From: Pectobacterium atrosepticum
GTDB taxonomy: Bacteria; Pseudomonadota; Gammaproteobacteria; Enterobacterales; Enterobacteriaceae
Assembly (NCBI GenBank): GCA_019056595.1
Contig: CP036163.1
Location: forward strand, 3,410,001-3,474,000
Reading direction: 5' to 3'
Length of the DNA: 64,000 bases
In this document: piece after piece, positions 20,023-30,021 of the stretch
Layout of the letters: every line of letters begins with the position of its first letter
How positions within the stretch are numbered: position 1 is the stretch's first letter
Notes under the pieces: model-generated
What the model saw: only the letters and a program-made list of their open reading frames with translations
Told to the model about the DNA's origin: nothing
Database searches by the model: none
Made by a program: the position numbers and the translations under genes

Positions 20023-20520
20023 AATGGGAACGGTGTGGTCGTGATCGCAATGATCCGGTTGCTCGCATGTCGCCACTTCCTGACAGCCGCCACACAACCC
20101 GTGTGCTTCCACAACGCTGTGACGCAGTGTGAATCCCGATTGCTGCGCGAGGCTGCGTAGCGTTTCTTCCACACCTTCGGTTTGACGTTCCGTGACCTGT
20201 CCGCAGCGATCGCAGATGAAAAGGGCAGACGTATGGCTGTGGTCTTCGATGTGGTGACACAGCACGTAGCTGTTGTTTGATTCGACTCGATGAATGAAGC
20301 CTTGTTCCAGCAGAAAATCCAGCGCGCGATAGACGGTCGGTGGTTTAGCCTGAGGCTCAGAAACTCGCAGCAGATCCAGCAGATCATAAGCGCTGATAGC
20401 ACCGGACTGCTGTGCCATAAGGCGTAAAACCTCTAACCGCTGTGGAGTTAGGCGCACAGCGCGCTGCTGACAAATCTGTTCAGCCTGGGCAAGAAGTTTG
20501 TCCTGATTGGTTGAATCCAT
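20011..20520 (-). CDS. zur: Zinc uptake regulator Zur
   Basis: 169 residues, Fur family. It represses zinc-uptake genes when zinc is plentiful. The winged helix contains RLTPQRLEVLRLM and PPTVYRALDFLLEQGF. Metal ligands are in the FICDRCG, EAHGLCGGC and CEQPDHCDHDH segments. The start at 20520 is chosen because it gives the same N-terminal length as E. coli Zur; an ATG at 20526 is possible. Confidence 0.95.
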   Translation of the reverse strand: MDSTNQDKLLAQAEQICQQRAVRLTPQRLEVLRLMAQQSGAISAYDLLDLLRVSEPQAKPPTVYRALDFLLEQGFIHRVESNNSYVLCHHIEDHSHTSALFICDRCGQVTERQTEGVEETLRSLAQQSGFTLRHSVVEAHGLCGGCQEVATCEQPDHCDHDHTVPIKKR

Positions 20521-20626
20521 TGTCATATCACCCTGACGCATTGAGGAACAAGGCGGATAGCTTACCACGACTGAGTAAAAACGCCGAGTGAGTGGCGTTT
20601 TCCTGCGAATACAACGGACAGAGGAA

Positions 20627-21325
20627 CTACACGACCAGATCGATGAGCAGTGCCCGCAACGGTGATTCTGCCTGGAGCGTCAACGTCGTTTCTTCCTTGA
20701 TGAAGGCTCCGTCACCACAGTGTAATGTTTCACTGTGCTGGCTGCCTTTCACTGCCATTGAACCGTGGATCAGCTGGAGGTAAGCCTGATTTCCCTGTAG
20801 GGCGATCGTGCTTTGCTCATTCGGCTGGAGATCGACATGATGGATCCAGACCTGCTGGCGCAGTTGCAGACTATCCTGCTCGCCTTCCGGTGAGGCAAGC
20901 AGCGTGTGGCTTGATGAACTCAGCCCCATGCGCTGCAGCGGGCTGTTTTCTCGGGTCTGGCAAGCATTCAGCCATAATTGCAGACGTGTCAGTGGCTTAC
21001 TGGCATTGGTGTTATGTTCGCTATAGCTGACGTTCGGTTGAGTGGCGAGCAATAGCACATCTCCAGCTTTAGCCTGAATGTGGCAGCCGTTGCTGTCGCG
21101 GTATTCCGCTTCGCCCTGAAGAATAATATTCAGGATATCTACACGTGGGTAGGTTCGAGGCTGGAATGAGGCTCCCGGCGCTAACACTTCCTGATTGAGC
21201 ACGCGAAGAGAAGCGTAGCCCAGTAACTGTGGGTCAAAATAGTGACCGAAAGAGAATGTATAGCGTGCCTGCAACCAGCCATAGTCGGCTTGACCGCATT
21301 GCCCTGCTGCTCTTCGTGTGATCAT
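20627..21325 (-). CDS. yhaK: Pirin-like bicupin YhaK
   Basis: 232 residues, two cupin domains of the pirin type (QARYTFSFGHYFDPQLLGYAS near the start). E. coli YhaK is a cytosolic, redox-sensitive bicupin of unknown reaction. It is divergent from yhaJ, its likely regulator, the same pairing as in E. coli. The metal-binding His set of classical pirins is incomplete by eye. Confidence 0.85.
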   Translation of the reverse strand: MITRRAAGQCGQADYGWLQARYTFSFGHYFDPQLLGYASLRVLNQEVLAPGASFQPRTYPRVDILNIILQGEAEYRDSNGCHIQAKAGDVLLLATQPNVSYSEHNTNASKPLTRLQLWLNACQTRENSPLQRMGLSSSSHTLLASPEGEQDSLQLRQQVWIHHVDLQPNEQSTIALQGNQAYLQLIHGSMAVKGSQHSETLHCGDGAFIKEETTLTLQAESPLRALLIDLVV

Positions 21326-21436
21326 AATTTTTATCCCCAGAGAATTATTTATTAAACTGATAGTAATTGTGTGGACGTTGGATTGTTAGCTAGTTAATCT
21401 GGTCGGTATATTCAAAATTCCTGAATGAGTATGAAG

Positions 21437-22333
21437 ATGGCGAGAGAACGAGCATTGACGCTGGAAGCCTTGAGGGTGATGGATGCGATCGATCGTCGTG
21501 GCAGCTTTGCCGCTGCGGCAGACGAGTTGGGTAGGGTGCCTTCGGCACTGAGCTACACCATGCAGAAACTGGAAGATGAGCTGGATGTAGTATTGTTTGA
21601 TCGTTCCGGACATCGTACGAAATTCACGAATGTCGGACGAATGTTGTTGGAACGTGGACGTATCCTGCTGGAAGCCGCAGATAAACTCACCACGGATGCG
21701 GAAGCACTGGCACGTGGTTGGGAAACGCACCTGACGATTGTGACAGAAGCTCTGATTCCGACTCAGCGGATTTTCCCATTAATCGATAAACTGGCGCTTA
21801 AAGCGAATACGCAGGTATCGATCCTGACGGAAGTGCTGGCGGGCGCGTGGGAACGTCTTGAGCAAGGGCGCGCTGATATCGTGATTGCACCGGACATGCA
21901 TTTTCGTGCGTCTTCCGAAATGAATACCCGCAAACTGTACACGATGAATAACGTTTATGTTGCCAGCCCAGAACACCCTATTCACCAAGAGCCAGAGCCG
22001 CTGTCGGATGCGATTCGTGTAAAATATCGTGGGATTGCCATGGCGGACACCGCGCGTGAGCGTCCAGTGCTGACTGTACAACTGCTGGATAAACAGCAGC
22101 GTCTGACGGTGAGTTCTCTAGATGATAAACGGCGTGCGCTGTTGGCTGGGCTAGGTGTCGCGACGATGCCATATCCTATGGTCGCGCAAGATATTGCCGA
22201 AGGACGTTTACTGGTGATTGGGCCAGAGCATCAGATGGAAAGCCAGATTATTATGGCGTGGCGGCGAGACAGCATGGGCGAAGCGAAATCCTGGTTCCTG
22301 CGTGAAATTCCAAAACTACTGAACCAGCCCTAA
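21437..22333 (+). CDS. yhaJ: LysR-family regulator YhaJ
   Basis: 298 residues from the conserved start MARERALTLEALRVMD (upstream in-frame ATGs at 21425 and 21431 are less likely). The LysR helix-turn-helix is GSFAAAADELGRVPSALSYT. E. coli YhaJ senses aromatic degradation products such as those of dinitrotoluene and acts at yqjF and type III secretion genes. Its target yqjF is nearby in this window, at 23529-23924. Confidence 0.92.
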   Translation: MARERALTLEALRVMDAIDRRGSFAAAADELGRVPSALSYTMQKLEDELDVVLFDRSGHRTKFTNVGRMLLERGRILLEAADKLTTDAEALARGWETHLTIVTEALIPTQRIFPLIDKLALKANTQVSILTEVLAGAWERLEQGRADIVIAPDMHFRASSEMNTRKLYTMNNVYVASPEHPIHQEPEPLSDAIRVKYRGIAMADTARERPVLTVQLLDKQQRLTVSSLDDKRRALLAGLGVATMPYPMVAQDIAEGRLLVIGPEHQMESQIIMAWRRDSMGEAKSWFLREIPKLLNQP

Positions 22334-22346
22334 ATCCTGCGCTTTC

Positions 22347-22378
22347 TGAGGCAAGGTGTGGAGCCACACCTTGCCTCA
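22347..22378. terminator. Strong hairpin between yhaJ and yqjG
   Basis: Perfect 15-bp stem TGAGGCAAGGTGTGG-AG-CCACACCTTGCCTCA between convergent genes. There is no T-run on either side, so it may act as an mRNA-stabilising end as well. Confidence 0.6.
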
Positions 22379-22412
22379 GCACTTCATGCTTTAAGTGTAA
22401 ATCGACAAAACC

Positions 22413-23408
22413 TTAGTATAAATCGACAAACTTTTTATCACGTTGGTGAGGCTGGTTCAGATCTTGCTCTGGGCCCAGCGAAATCACCCCGTGCGGATTA
22501 ATCGTGCCGTGGCTACGATAGTAGTGGTGACGAATATGCGCCATATCGACAGTTTCGGCGATGCCGGGCATCTGATAAATATCACGCAGAAAACCGAACA
22601 GATTGGGATAATCACTCAGGCGATATTTATCGCACTTAAAATGCGTGTGATAGACCGGATCGAAACGGATCAGCGTCGTCCACAGCCGCAGGTCGGCTTC
22701 GGTTAACTGCTCACCGGTCAGGTAGCGCTGTTTTGCCAGTATGGTTTCCAGATCGGATAACGCAGCGAAAACGGTGGTTGCAGATTCATCATAGGCTGAC
22801 TGAGTCGTCGCAAAACCGGCTTTGTAAACGCCGTTGTTGACCTTGTCGTAAATCCAACTGTTCAATTCATCAATCTGAGTACGTAGTGCTTCTGGGTAGT
22901 AATCTCCCGCGATTGCACCTACGCCATCAAACGCGCTGTTCAGCATGCGGATGATATCGGCGGATTCGTTACTGACGACAGTGTGTTGCTCGGTGTCCCA
23001 CAGGACGGGCACGGTTACCCGACCGCTGTAGTCTGGTTTGGCGTGCAGATAGAGTTGATAGAGGAATTCATGCTGATAGAGCGAATCACCCGTTGCGGCC
23101 TCAAAATCGGTACCGAACGTCCAGCCGTGATCGAGCATGAGTGGGTGAACCACTGAAACGGCGATGTGATCCTCTAACCCTTTCAACTGCCGCATTAGCA
23201 GCGTGCGATGTGCCCACGGGCAGGCGAGCGAAACATAGAGATGATAACGGCCAGACTGGGCGGGAAAGCCGCCTTTGCCGGTGAGGCCGGGTGCGCCATC
23301 GGGCGTTACCCAGTTGCGGAATGCAGATTCCGAGCGCTTAAAGTGACCGCCGGTAGATTTGGTTTCATACCAGGTATCGTGCCATACGCCGTCAACCAGT
23401 TGTCCCAT
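22413..23408 (-). CDS. yqjG: Glutathionyl-hydroquinone reductase YqjG
   Basis: 331 residues, Xi-class glutathione transferase. It removes glutathione from glutathionyl-hydroquinones in the cytoplasm. The catalytic Cys63 lies in the family motif ACPWAHRTLL, and the C-terminal helical domain contains TEADLRLWTTLIRFDPVY. The start MGQLVDGVWHD has GGGAGGAT upstream. The last codons are nearly repeated just downstream (TAAATCGACAAA at 22398 and 22421). Confidence 0.95.
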   Translation of the reverse strand: MGQLVDGVWHDTWYETKSTGGHFKRSESAFRNWVTPDGAPGLTGKGGFPAQSGRYHLYVSLACPWAHRTLLMRQLKGLEDHIAVSVVHPLMLDHGWTFGTDFEAATGDSLYQHEFLYQLYLHAKPDYSGRVTVPVLWDTEQHTVVSNESADIIRMLNSAFDGVGAIAGDYYPEALRTQIDELNSWIYDKVNNGVYKAGFATTQSAYDESATTVFAALSDLETILAKQRYLTGEQLTEADLRLWTTLIRFDPVYHTHFKCDKYRLSDYPNLFGFLRDIYQMPGIAETVDMAHIRHHYYRSHGTINPHGVISLGPEQDLNQPHQRDKKFVDLY

Positions 23409-23528
23409 AAATCCTCCCGTTAGTGAGTGATGATAAAACGACAGCAAGCCTTGTATGCTTGCCGTCGCTATTTTGAGTGTATTCGTTATTCGACTATTCA
23501 GTGTAGTACAGGCTGGAGAAGGCTCGTC

Positions 23529-23924
23529 TTACCACTTTTTGCCCAGCAGGCGGTCGATGCTGAATGCGCCTGGACCCGTTACAGCCAGCAGGAGGTAGCC
23601 ACCAGCGATGGTCAGGTTTTTCAGGAACATCAGTTGGTTCATGCCTTCCGCAAAGTTAGAGTGGAAAAGCAGCGCGGTCAGCAGCGTAAAGCCCGCGGTG
23701 AACAGCGCGACGGTACGAGTCAGCAGTCCGAACAGAACCGCCAGACCACCACCCAGTTCCAGCAGAATGGTCAGTGGCAGCAGGAAGGTCGGTACGCCCA
23801 TCGCCTGCATGTATTGTTGTGTGCCTGCATAGGCATCGCCCAATTTACCGTAACCTGCAACGATAAACAGAATCGGCATTAAGATACGAGCAACCAGCAG
23901 TGCAGTGCTTTCTAAATTTTTCAT
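23529..23924 (-). CDS. yqjF: DoxX-family membrane protein YqjF
   Basis: 131 residues with four hydrophobic segments and the DoxX core VARILMPILFIVAGYGKLG and LFGLLTRTVALFTAGFT. The function is unknown; in E. coli its promoter answers to nitroaromatic breakdown products through YhaJ. The second of two ATGs is used, placing GGAG at proper spacing. The 270 bases after it to yqjK hold nothing clear. Confidence 0.9.
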   Translation of the reverse strand: MKNLESTALLVARILMPILFIVAGYGKLGDAYAGTQQYMQAMGVPTFLLPLTILLELGGGLAVLFGLLTRTVALFTAGFTLLTALLFHSNFAEGMNQLMFLKNLTIAGGYLLLAVTGPGAFSIDRLLGKKW

Positions 23925-24197
23925 CATCTCTCCAATTAATTTTATTGTGGGCTATATCGCCCTGTTGTGTTTGTTATAGCAGGTGTTGTCTGAAAACTTG
24001 CCCCGCCATCAGGTTATGGGCAGATAGTATAGAGAGATGATTTGCGCTACCAGCGAGTATAATTGTTGTTTTATTTCAGAAAAATTGATGTTGGGTTAAA
24101 TGTACAAGAACGCGCGGCAATGACGTGAGAGCGTTAGGCAAAAGTGAGATGAAAAGTGGCGTACAGGAAAGGTAGATAACCGATGCGATAGAATAGG

Positions 24198-24488
24198 TTA
24201 CGTACGTTGGTCAAATGTTTTGCGGACGAGCCTGAATGTCCCCCACAGCCCGACGAGGCGGCGTCCCCAGCGAATCATACGGCTGGGGTGGCGTACGCCA
24301 TAGAGCGCCACGAGGCTGGAGCCAACGATCCAATATTTACGCCACTGCATCAAGCTTTGCCAGCTGCGATCGTAACGGGCGGTGGTACCCAGCCAGTGTT
24401 TCTTACCTGCTGATAAATCCAGCCGCTGCTGCTGTATCCGGCGCAGTAGCTGGGTTTTTTCTCTGTCTCGTTGCTGACGCTGGTTCAT
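24198..24488 (-). CDS. yqjK: YqjK-like small protein
   Basis: 96 residues, a basic N-terminus with a coiled region (QLLRRIQQQRLDLSAG) and one possible membrane segment (YWIVGSSLVALYGV). Overlaps the end of yqjE by 4 bases, so the two are coupled. Function unknown. The order yqjC-D-E-K-F is the same as in E. coli. Confidence 0.85.
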   Translation of the reverse strand: MNQRQQRDREKTQLLRRIQQQRLDLSAGKKHWLGTTARYDRSWQSLMQWRKYWIVGSSLVALYGVRHPSRMIRWGRRLVGLWGTFRLVRKTFDQRT

Positions 24489-24886
24489 TTGGGATCGTCC
24501 TCCAGCAGCGATCTGTCGGTCGCCAGCTCCTTACGCGTCGCTTTGAGCAAGGTAGAACGTCGTACCTTCAGGAGTGTCCATATGCCGCCTATCAACGCTA
24601 ATCCAAGCAATGTGGCGGTAATACACCCCAGCGCAAAGAGACGATATTGCGGGTCAATGCCCCAGATGATCAGCGCAATCAGGCTCATAATGCCAAAAGC
24701 GGCAAAAAGTAGCGTCAGGCCGACCATGATCAGTAACTGAATTAGATTGGCTTTTTCTTCCTCTAATTCGATTACAGCCAGTCGAACGCGGCTTTCCACC
24801 ATGCTGACAATAATGGAGATGATGCGCTGAGCAGAAGCCATGACCCCGCTCGCGGGGCCTTGTTGTGATTTATCCGTCATAGCCAT
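24485..24886 (-). CDS. yqjE: Inner membrane protein YqjE
   Basis: 133 residues of the phage-holin-like YqjE family: amphipathic N-terminus, two membrane helices (LLIMVGLTLLFAAFGIMSLIALIIWG and ALGCITATLLGLALIGGIW), charged tail. It is made together with YqjD, 8 bases upstream. In E. coli these proteins are induced in stationary phase. Molecular role unknown. Confidence 0.88.
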   Translation of the reverse strand: MAMTDKSQQGPASGVMASAQRIISIIVSMVESRVRLAVIELEEEKANLIQLLIMVGLTLLFAAFGIMSLIALIIWGIDPQYRLFALGCITATLLGLALIGGIWTLLKVRRSTLLKATRKELATDRSLLEDDPK

Positions 24887-24893
24887 CCGCTAA

Positions 24894-25199
24894 TTAGCGA
24901 CGAGACAGTAGGACGCCAAGCACGACACCGACTGCTGCGCCAATGCCGACACCGGTCCACGGGTTCTGACGTACATAATCGTCGGCAGATTCAACCGCTT
25001 CTTTGGTTTGCGAAGCGATGCGCTCACCGGTATCGCTCAGGCGGCTGCGAGTTTCTTTCAGCGCGCTTTCTGCCTTATTGCGCAGTTTGTCGAGTTCCGC
25101 TTTAGATTTGTCGCTGGAGGTGCTTAATACTTCTTCCAGCGTGTCCGCCAGTGATTTCAATTCGGCGCGTAGGTACTCGGAATTTTGATCTTTAGCCAT
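24894..25199 (-). CDS. yqjD: Ribosome-associated membrane protein YqjD (ElaB/DUF883 family)
   Basis: 101 residues: a long helical domain (ELKSLADTLEEVLSTSSDKS) and a C-terminal membrane anchor GVGIGAAVGVVLGVLLSRR. E. coli YqjD ties ribosomes to the inner membrane in stationary phase and belongs to the sigma-S regulon. The family's closing LLSRR is intact. Confidence 0.92.
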   Translation of the reverse strand: MAKDQNSEYLRAELKSLADTLEEVLSTSSDKSKAELDKLRNKAESALKETRSRLSDTGERIASQTKEAVESADDYVRQNPWTGVGIGAAVGVVLGVLLSRR

Positions 25200-25390
25200 A
25201 TTAATAACCCTTCATGTTATAAACCTGAACGTTAACTATAGCTGAAGCTGAGATTTATGCTGCCCTAAACGGGTACGGACAATTCTGATAACTCGCTGTA
25301 AATTTTAGTGATTTGGTTTTTGAATACAAAATGAACAGTTATTGTGTGTTTTGTATGGACAATGTTTTATAGGAGCCGTGTGGTGATGGG

Positions 25391-25780
25391 TTATTGCGAC
25401 GCGCCACTTTCCGCTGCACGTAATTCCTGCTCGGCTTCAGCTAACTTTCTTTCGCGTTTGAGGATCTTCTCTGCGTCATCCCGTTTCTGGCGACTTTCGC
25501 TCAGTTCCTGCTGCCGTTCAGCGACGTCTTTGCGTTTTTCCGCAATGGCTTCCTGACGTTTCTCTGCTAGTCCGGCATCCGTACAGTGGTTTTTTACACC
25601 ATCCAACGCCTTTTCTAACCCATTGATGCGGTTCTGGTTGCCGTGCTTGTGTGCTTCATCGATTTGGCGCTGAATATCCTGTGCTTTTTGTTGACAGGTT
25701 TCCACCTGATCGGCGGTATTAGCAAGAGTATGACCGGAAAGCAGGACAGATAATGCGATAACGGATGGAGACAGTTTCAT
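25391..25780 (-). CDS. yqjC: DUF1090 periplasmic protein YqjC
   Basis: 129 residues from MKLSPSVIALSVLLSGHTLA, a signal peptide, preceded by GGGGTGA. The mature part is a highly charged coiled coil (KRQEAIAEKRKDVAERQQEL) with two conserved cysteines (VETCQQKAQ, NHCTDAG). The function is unknown; the family is periplasmic. The 190-base gap between it and yqjD contains no clear gene. Confidence 0.88.
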   Translation of the reverse strand: MKLSPSVIALSVLLSGHTLANTADQVETCQQKAQDIQRQIDEAHKHGNQNRINGLEKALDGVKNHCTDAGLAEKRQEAIAEKRKDVAERQQELSESRQKRDDAEKILKRERKLAEAEQELRAAESGASQ

Positions 25781-25785
25781 ATTCG

Positions 25786-26181
25786 TCACCCCAGTTTTGA
25801 TTGTTTTTGTGTCAGTTTCTGCTGCCAAAACGGTGTCGGGCTTGTCGCCTGCTGCGCGGTAATCGTGACTTTAGGCAGAGACAAACGGAGGACGTCTCTG
25901 GCAGCGATACTCTGTTCCGGCGAAGCAAGACGAACGATCAGGCTATCTTGCTCTGGCGTAATGCTTTTGATCGCAATCCCTTTTTCATTGAGACGCTGAT
26001 ACACGTAAAAGCCATCTGGCAATGCCGCACCATCATAAGGCTTGATGTGTAGCATAGCATCGTCTTGGGAGTGACGTTGCGGCTGAGACTGCGTCAATGC
26101 AATAATCGGCAAGGCAAGCAATAGCAATATGCGGCCTATTTTCCTGGGGGATAACGTGAGGGATAACCAGCGGATTGACAC
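25786..26181 (-). CDS. mzrA: EnvZ/OmpR modulator MzrA (YqjB)
   Basis: 131 residues with an N-terminal membrane anchor ([17 protein letters not shown]) and a periplasmic domain marked by [21 protein letters not shown]. coli MzrA binds EnvZ and links Cpx signalling to EnvZ/OmpR. It lies 2 bases after yqjA and 5 bases before yqjC, the conserved order. Confidence 0.88.
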   Translation of the reverse strand: MSIRWLSLTLSPRKIGRILLLLALPIIALTQSQPQRHSQDDAMLHIKPYDGAALPDGFYVYQRLNEKGIAIKSITPEQDSLIVRLASPEQSIAARDVLRLSLPKVTITAQQATSPTPFWQQKLTQKQSKLG

Positions 26182-26183
26182 GG

Positions 26184-27282
<1,099 letters not shown>

Positions 27283-27310
27283 TTCCCCCTTCGCTCAAAA
27301 CGAGGGGGAA
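27283..27310 (-). terminator. Terminator of exuR
   Basis: TTCCCCCTCG-TTTTGAG-CGAAGGGGGAA on the minus strand, followed by ATTTTGG, starting 10 bases after the stop codon. Confidence 0.7.
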
Positions 27311-27320
27311 GATGCACATC

Positions 27321-28097
27321 TTAGGACTTGCCAGTGTGTATTTGGTCGAGATGAACGACTGGGTTTTCGGCGAACATATAGCGATCGACGTTAAACTCGA
27401 AATCATCTGTCGTAGCGCGAAACAGCATCTGTTTGGTGTTTTCCAGATGTTGCCACATTGCCAGTTTTGCAGCGTAAGGATCTTTGCGAATCAGCGCCTT
27501 AAGGATGCGGTCATGCTCTTCGCACCAGCTTTCAATGGACTTGTCGTCAATGTGCTCATGCAGTTTGCGCCAGTAGGGGTTGTGAATCCGTTGGCTCCAC
27601 ATTTTCTCGACGATAGTTGCCATTGCTGAATTTTGCGTTGCGAGCGCGACCTGAACGTGGAATTTGAGATCCCACTGAGAATCACGGAAGCGATCTTCCT
27701 GACGCGCATATTCCTGAATTTCCATCAGTTGGACGATGTCCTGACGGGTTACCTGCGTGGCAGCAAATTCAGCAATATTGCTTTCAATGAGTTGGCGTGC
27801 CTGAAGCAGCTCAAACGGACCAGCTGCGACGAATTCGATATCACCGCTATTAATGAACGTGTTCTTCTGCTGGTTGGAAATAACGTGGATGCCTGAACCC
27901 TTGCGGACTTCAACGTACCCTTCGACTTCCAGCATAATGATGGCTTCACGCACCACGGTGCGACTGACGTTCATTTCTTCAGCAATATAACGTTCTGCCG
28001 GTAATTTTTCGCCGACCTGATACATACCGCTTTCGATACGCTGTTTTAATTCTGCGGCTAACTGCTGGTATAGCCGTCGGGGTTCAGTGAGTGCCAT
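27321..28097 (-). CDS. exuR: Hexuronate regulon repressor ExuR
   Basis: 258 residues, GntR family, FadR subgroup. Winged helix: [20 protein letters not shown], then [15 protein letters not shown]. In E. coli ExuR represses exuT, uxaCA and uxaB until galacturonate or tagaturonate is present. Start at [14 protein letters not shown] agrees with E. coli. Next to exuT on the same strand, with a hairpin between the two. Confidence 0.96.
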   Translation of the reverse strand: MALTEPRRLYQQLAAELKQRIESGMYQVGEKLPAERYIAEEMNVSRTVVREAIIMLEVEGYVEVRKGSGIHVISNQQKNTFINSGDIEFVAAGPFELLQARQLIESNIAEFAATQVTRQDIVQLMEIQEYARQEDRFRDSQWDLKFHVQVALATQNSAMATIVEKMWSQRIHNPYWRKLHEHIDDKSIESWCEEHDRILKALIRKDPYAAKLAMWQHLENTKQMLFRATTDDFEFNVDRYMFAENPVVHLDQIHTGKS

Positions 28098-28252
28098 GAT
28101 GATGTCTACTCTCGATAGATGACGGTCCATGTGCCACGTCAGGGCCTGAGGGTCTATCTCGTTAATCTTTGAGGGATGATTTGTTATACCACTTAATAAT
28201 AGCAGCAACCAATGTCGTGGTCACAGTTATTGCAGTGTGTTACTGGGGAGGT

Positions 28253-28286
28253 GGCTCACCCGGTAGCAGATCATACCGGATGAGCC
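28253..28286 (-). terminator. Hairpin between exuT and exuR
   Basis: GGCTCA-CCCGGTA...TACCGG-ATGAGCC forms a 12- to 13-bp stem 20 bases after the exuT stop. There is little T-run. Confidence 0.5.
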
Positions 28287-28304
28287 AGGATAATGCAGGA
28301 ATTA

Positions 28305-29606
28305 TCAGTGCTCGTTGGCTTCTTTCAATGTTTCAGCCGCTGCAGCGACTTCTGAGGCGGGTTGGTTTTTCAACACTGTCCAGATCACGACCGCGCCTAA
28401 TAGATCAAAGACCGCCAGTGCAGCAAACAGCGGGCTGAAGCCCATGGTATCAGCCAGTGCGCCTACAACCAGTGCAAACATAGTACTTGCCATCCAGGCA
28501 GCCATACCTGTTAAGCCGTTCGCCGTGGCGACTTCATTACGGCCAAACACATCGGATGACAGGGTAATCAGTGCGCCGGACAGCGACTGGTGCGCGAAAC
28601 CACCCACACACAGCAGTGCAATGGCGACATAAGGGCTGGAGAACAGCCCGATCATCCCCGGAGCAATCATCAGTACCGCACCCATAGTGACAACCAGTTT
28701 GCGAGAAACGATCAGGTTCACTTTGAAATGCTTCTGGAACAGCATTGGCAGGTAACCACCCAAGATACAGCCGATATCGGCGAACAGCATTGGCATCCAG
28801 GCGAACATGGCGATTTCTTTCAGGTTAAAGCCGTAGGCTTTAAACATGAACAGCGGGATCCACGCGTTGAAGGTTCCCCACGCTGGCTCAGCCAGGAAAC
28901 GTGGCAGCGCGATACCCCAGAATTGGCGGTTATGCAGAATCTGCCAGGCAGACATTTTCTTTGCGTTATTGGTTTGGTGCTGTGCTTCTTGCCCGCTAAG
29001 AATGTAGTCGCGCTCTTCGTCGCTGAGTTTTTTCTGATCTTTCGGGTGTTTATAGAAAATGAGCCAGCAGATGGCCCAGACCATGCTTAATGCACCGGTA
29101 ATGATAAAGGCCATTTCCCAGCTGTGCGCCACAATGGCCCACACCACCAGCGGCGGAGCGATCATCGCGCCGATGGATGACCCCACGTTGAAGTAGCCGA
29201 CGGCGACTGAACGCTCTTTTGCCGGGAACCACTCACTGCTGGCTTTCAGGCCAGCAGGAATCATTGCCGCTTCCGCCATGCCGACCGCACCGCGGGCGAT
29301 AGCCAGACCACCCCAACTGTTTGCCAATGCGGTGCCCATGCAACAGATAGCCCACATAATGGCAAACATGGCATAGCCGATTTTTGTGCCAAGCAAATCC
29401 AGTACATAGCCGGCGATGGGCTGCATAATGGTATAACAAGCTGAGTAGGCAGCAACGATGTAAGAATACTGCTGTGTGGTGATGTGCAATTGATCTTGTA
29501 GCGTCGGTGCGGCGACAGAAATTGCATTACGCGTCAGATATCCCAGCACGGTGCCAATTGTCACCAGGCCGATCATATACCAGCGTAATCCTTTGATTTT
29601 ACGCAT
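28305..29606 (-). CDS. exuT: Hexuronate transporter ExuT
   Basis: 433 residues, major facilitator superfamily, anion:cation symporter group, 12 membrane segments. It imports galacturonate and glucuronate with protons. It is divergent from uxaC, sharing a 415-base control region, the classical exu/uxa layout. In a pectin degrader this is the entry for the monomer released from pectin. Confidence 0.96.
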   Translation of the reverse strand: MRKIKGLRWYMIGLVTIGTVLGYLTRNAISVAAPTLQDQLHITTQQYSYIVAAYSACYTIMQPIAGYVLDLLGTKIGYAMFAIMWAICCMGTALANSWGGLAIARGAVGMAEAAMIPAGLKASSEWFPAKERSVAVGYFNVGSSIGAMIAPPLVVWAIVAHSWEMAFIITGALSMVWAICWLIFYKHPKDQKKLSDEERDYILSGQEAQHQTNNAKKMSAWQILHNRQFWGIALPRFLAEPAWGTFNAWIPLFMFKAYGFNLKEIAMFAWMPMLFADIGCILGGYLPMLFQKHFKVNLIVSRKLVVTMGAVLMIAPGMIGLFSSPYVAIALLCVGGFAHQSLSGALITLSSDVFGRNEVATANGLTGMAAWMASTMFALVVGALADTMGFSPLFAALAVFDLLGAVVIWTVLKNQPASEVAAAAETLKEANEH

Positions 29607-30021
29607 TTAACTTTCTCTCCGAGTCAATAAAAAACACGGTGATGGCTCTTGAGTAGCGTCACGGTGTGATGTGTCTTATATGTAGTGCGACACGTTTTTT
29701 TGTTGTGCCTGGCAGGAAAACCCTTCTCTTTATGAGATAGCGATTGAATCCCTGCTTAAGGCAGCGCTACAATAATTTGTCATACAACTTTAAAAGTTGA
29801 GTGATATCACAAAACCATTATTTTTATGCGGAATAACGAATTCCTCGTTTAAACCGAGAGAGTAGGGCGGTATAACGCCTTAAATGCTGCGTTATTGTAC
29901 TGCTTGTTAGATTTTTGCGATCATGACCTCACAAATCCTGTGAGATATTGCGCATAATTGGTGTGATATCTTTTAACGACCAACCCATTTGGTGCACAAG
30001 AAGCACGGTAAGGAAGAAAAC
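29607..30021. promoter_or_regulatory. Shared exuT-uxaC control region
   Basis: AT-rich gap with no gene. Seen: a 15-base palindrome CAACTTT-A-AAAGTTG at 29785-29799; overlapping it a CRP-like site GTTGA-GTGATA-TCACA at 29796-29811 (8 of 10 consensus positions); TTGGT at 29958-29962, and ACCAA-n5-TTGGT at 29979-29993, which resemble halves of the ExuR operator (TTGGTATACCAA). These are candidate sites only. The ribosome site of uxaC is AAGGAAG. Confidence 0.45.
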
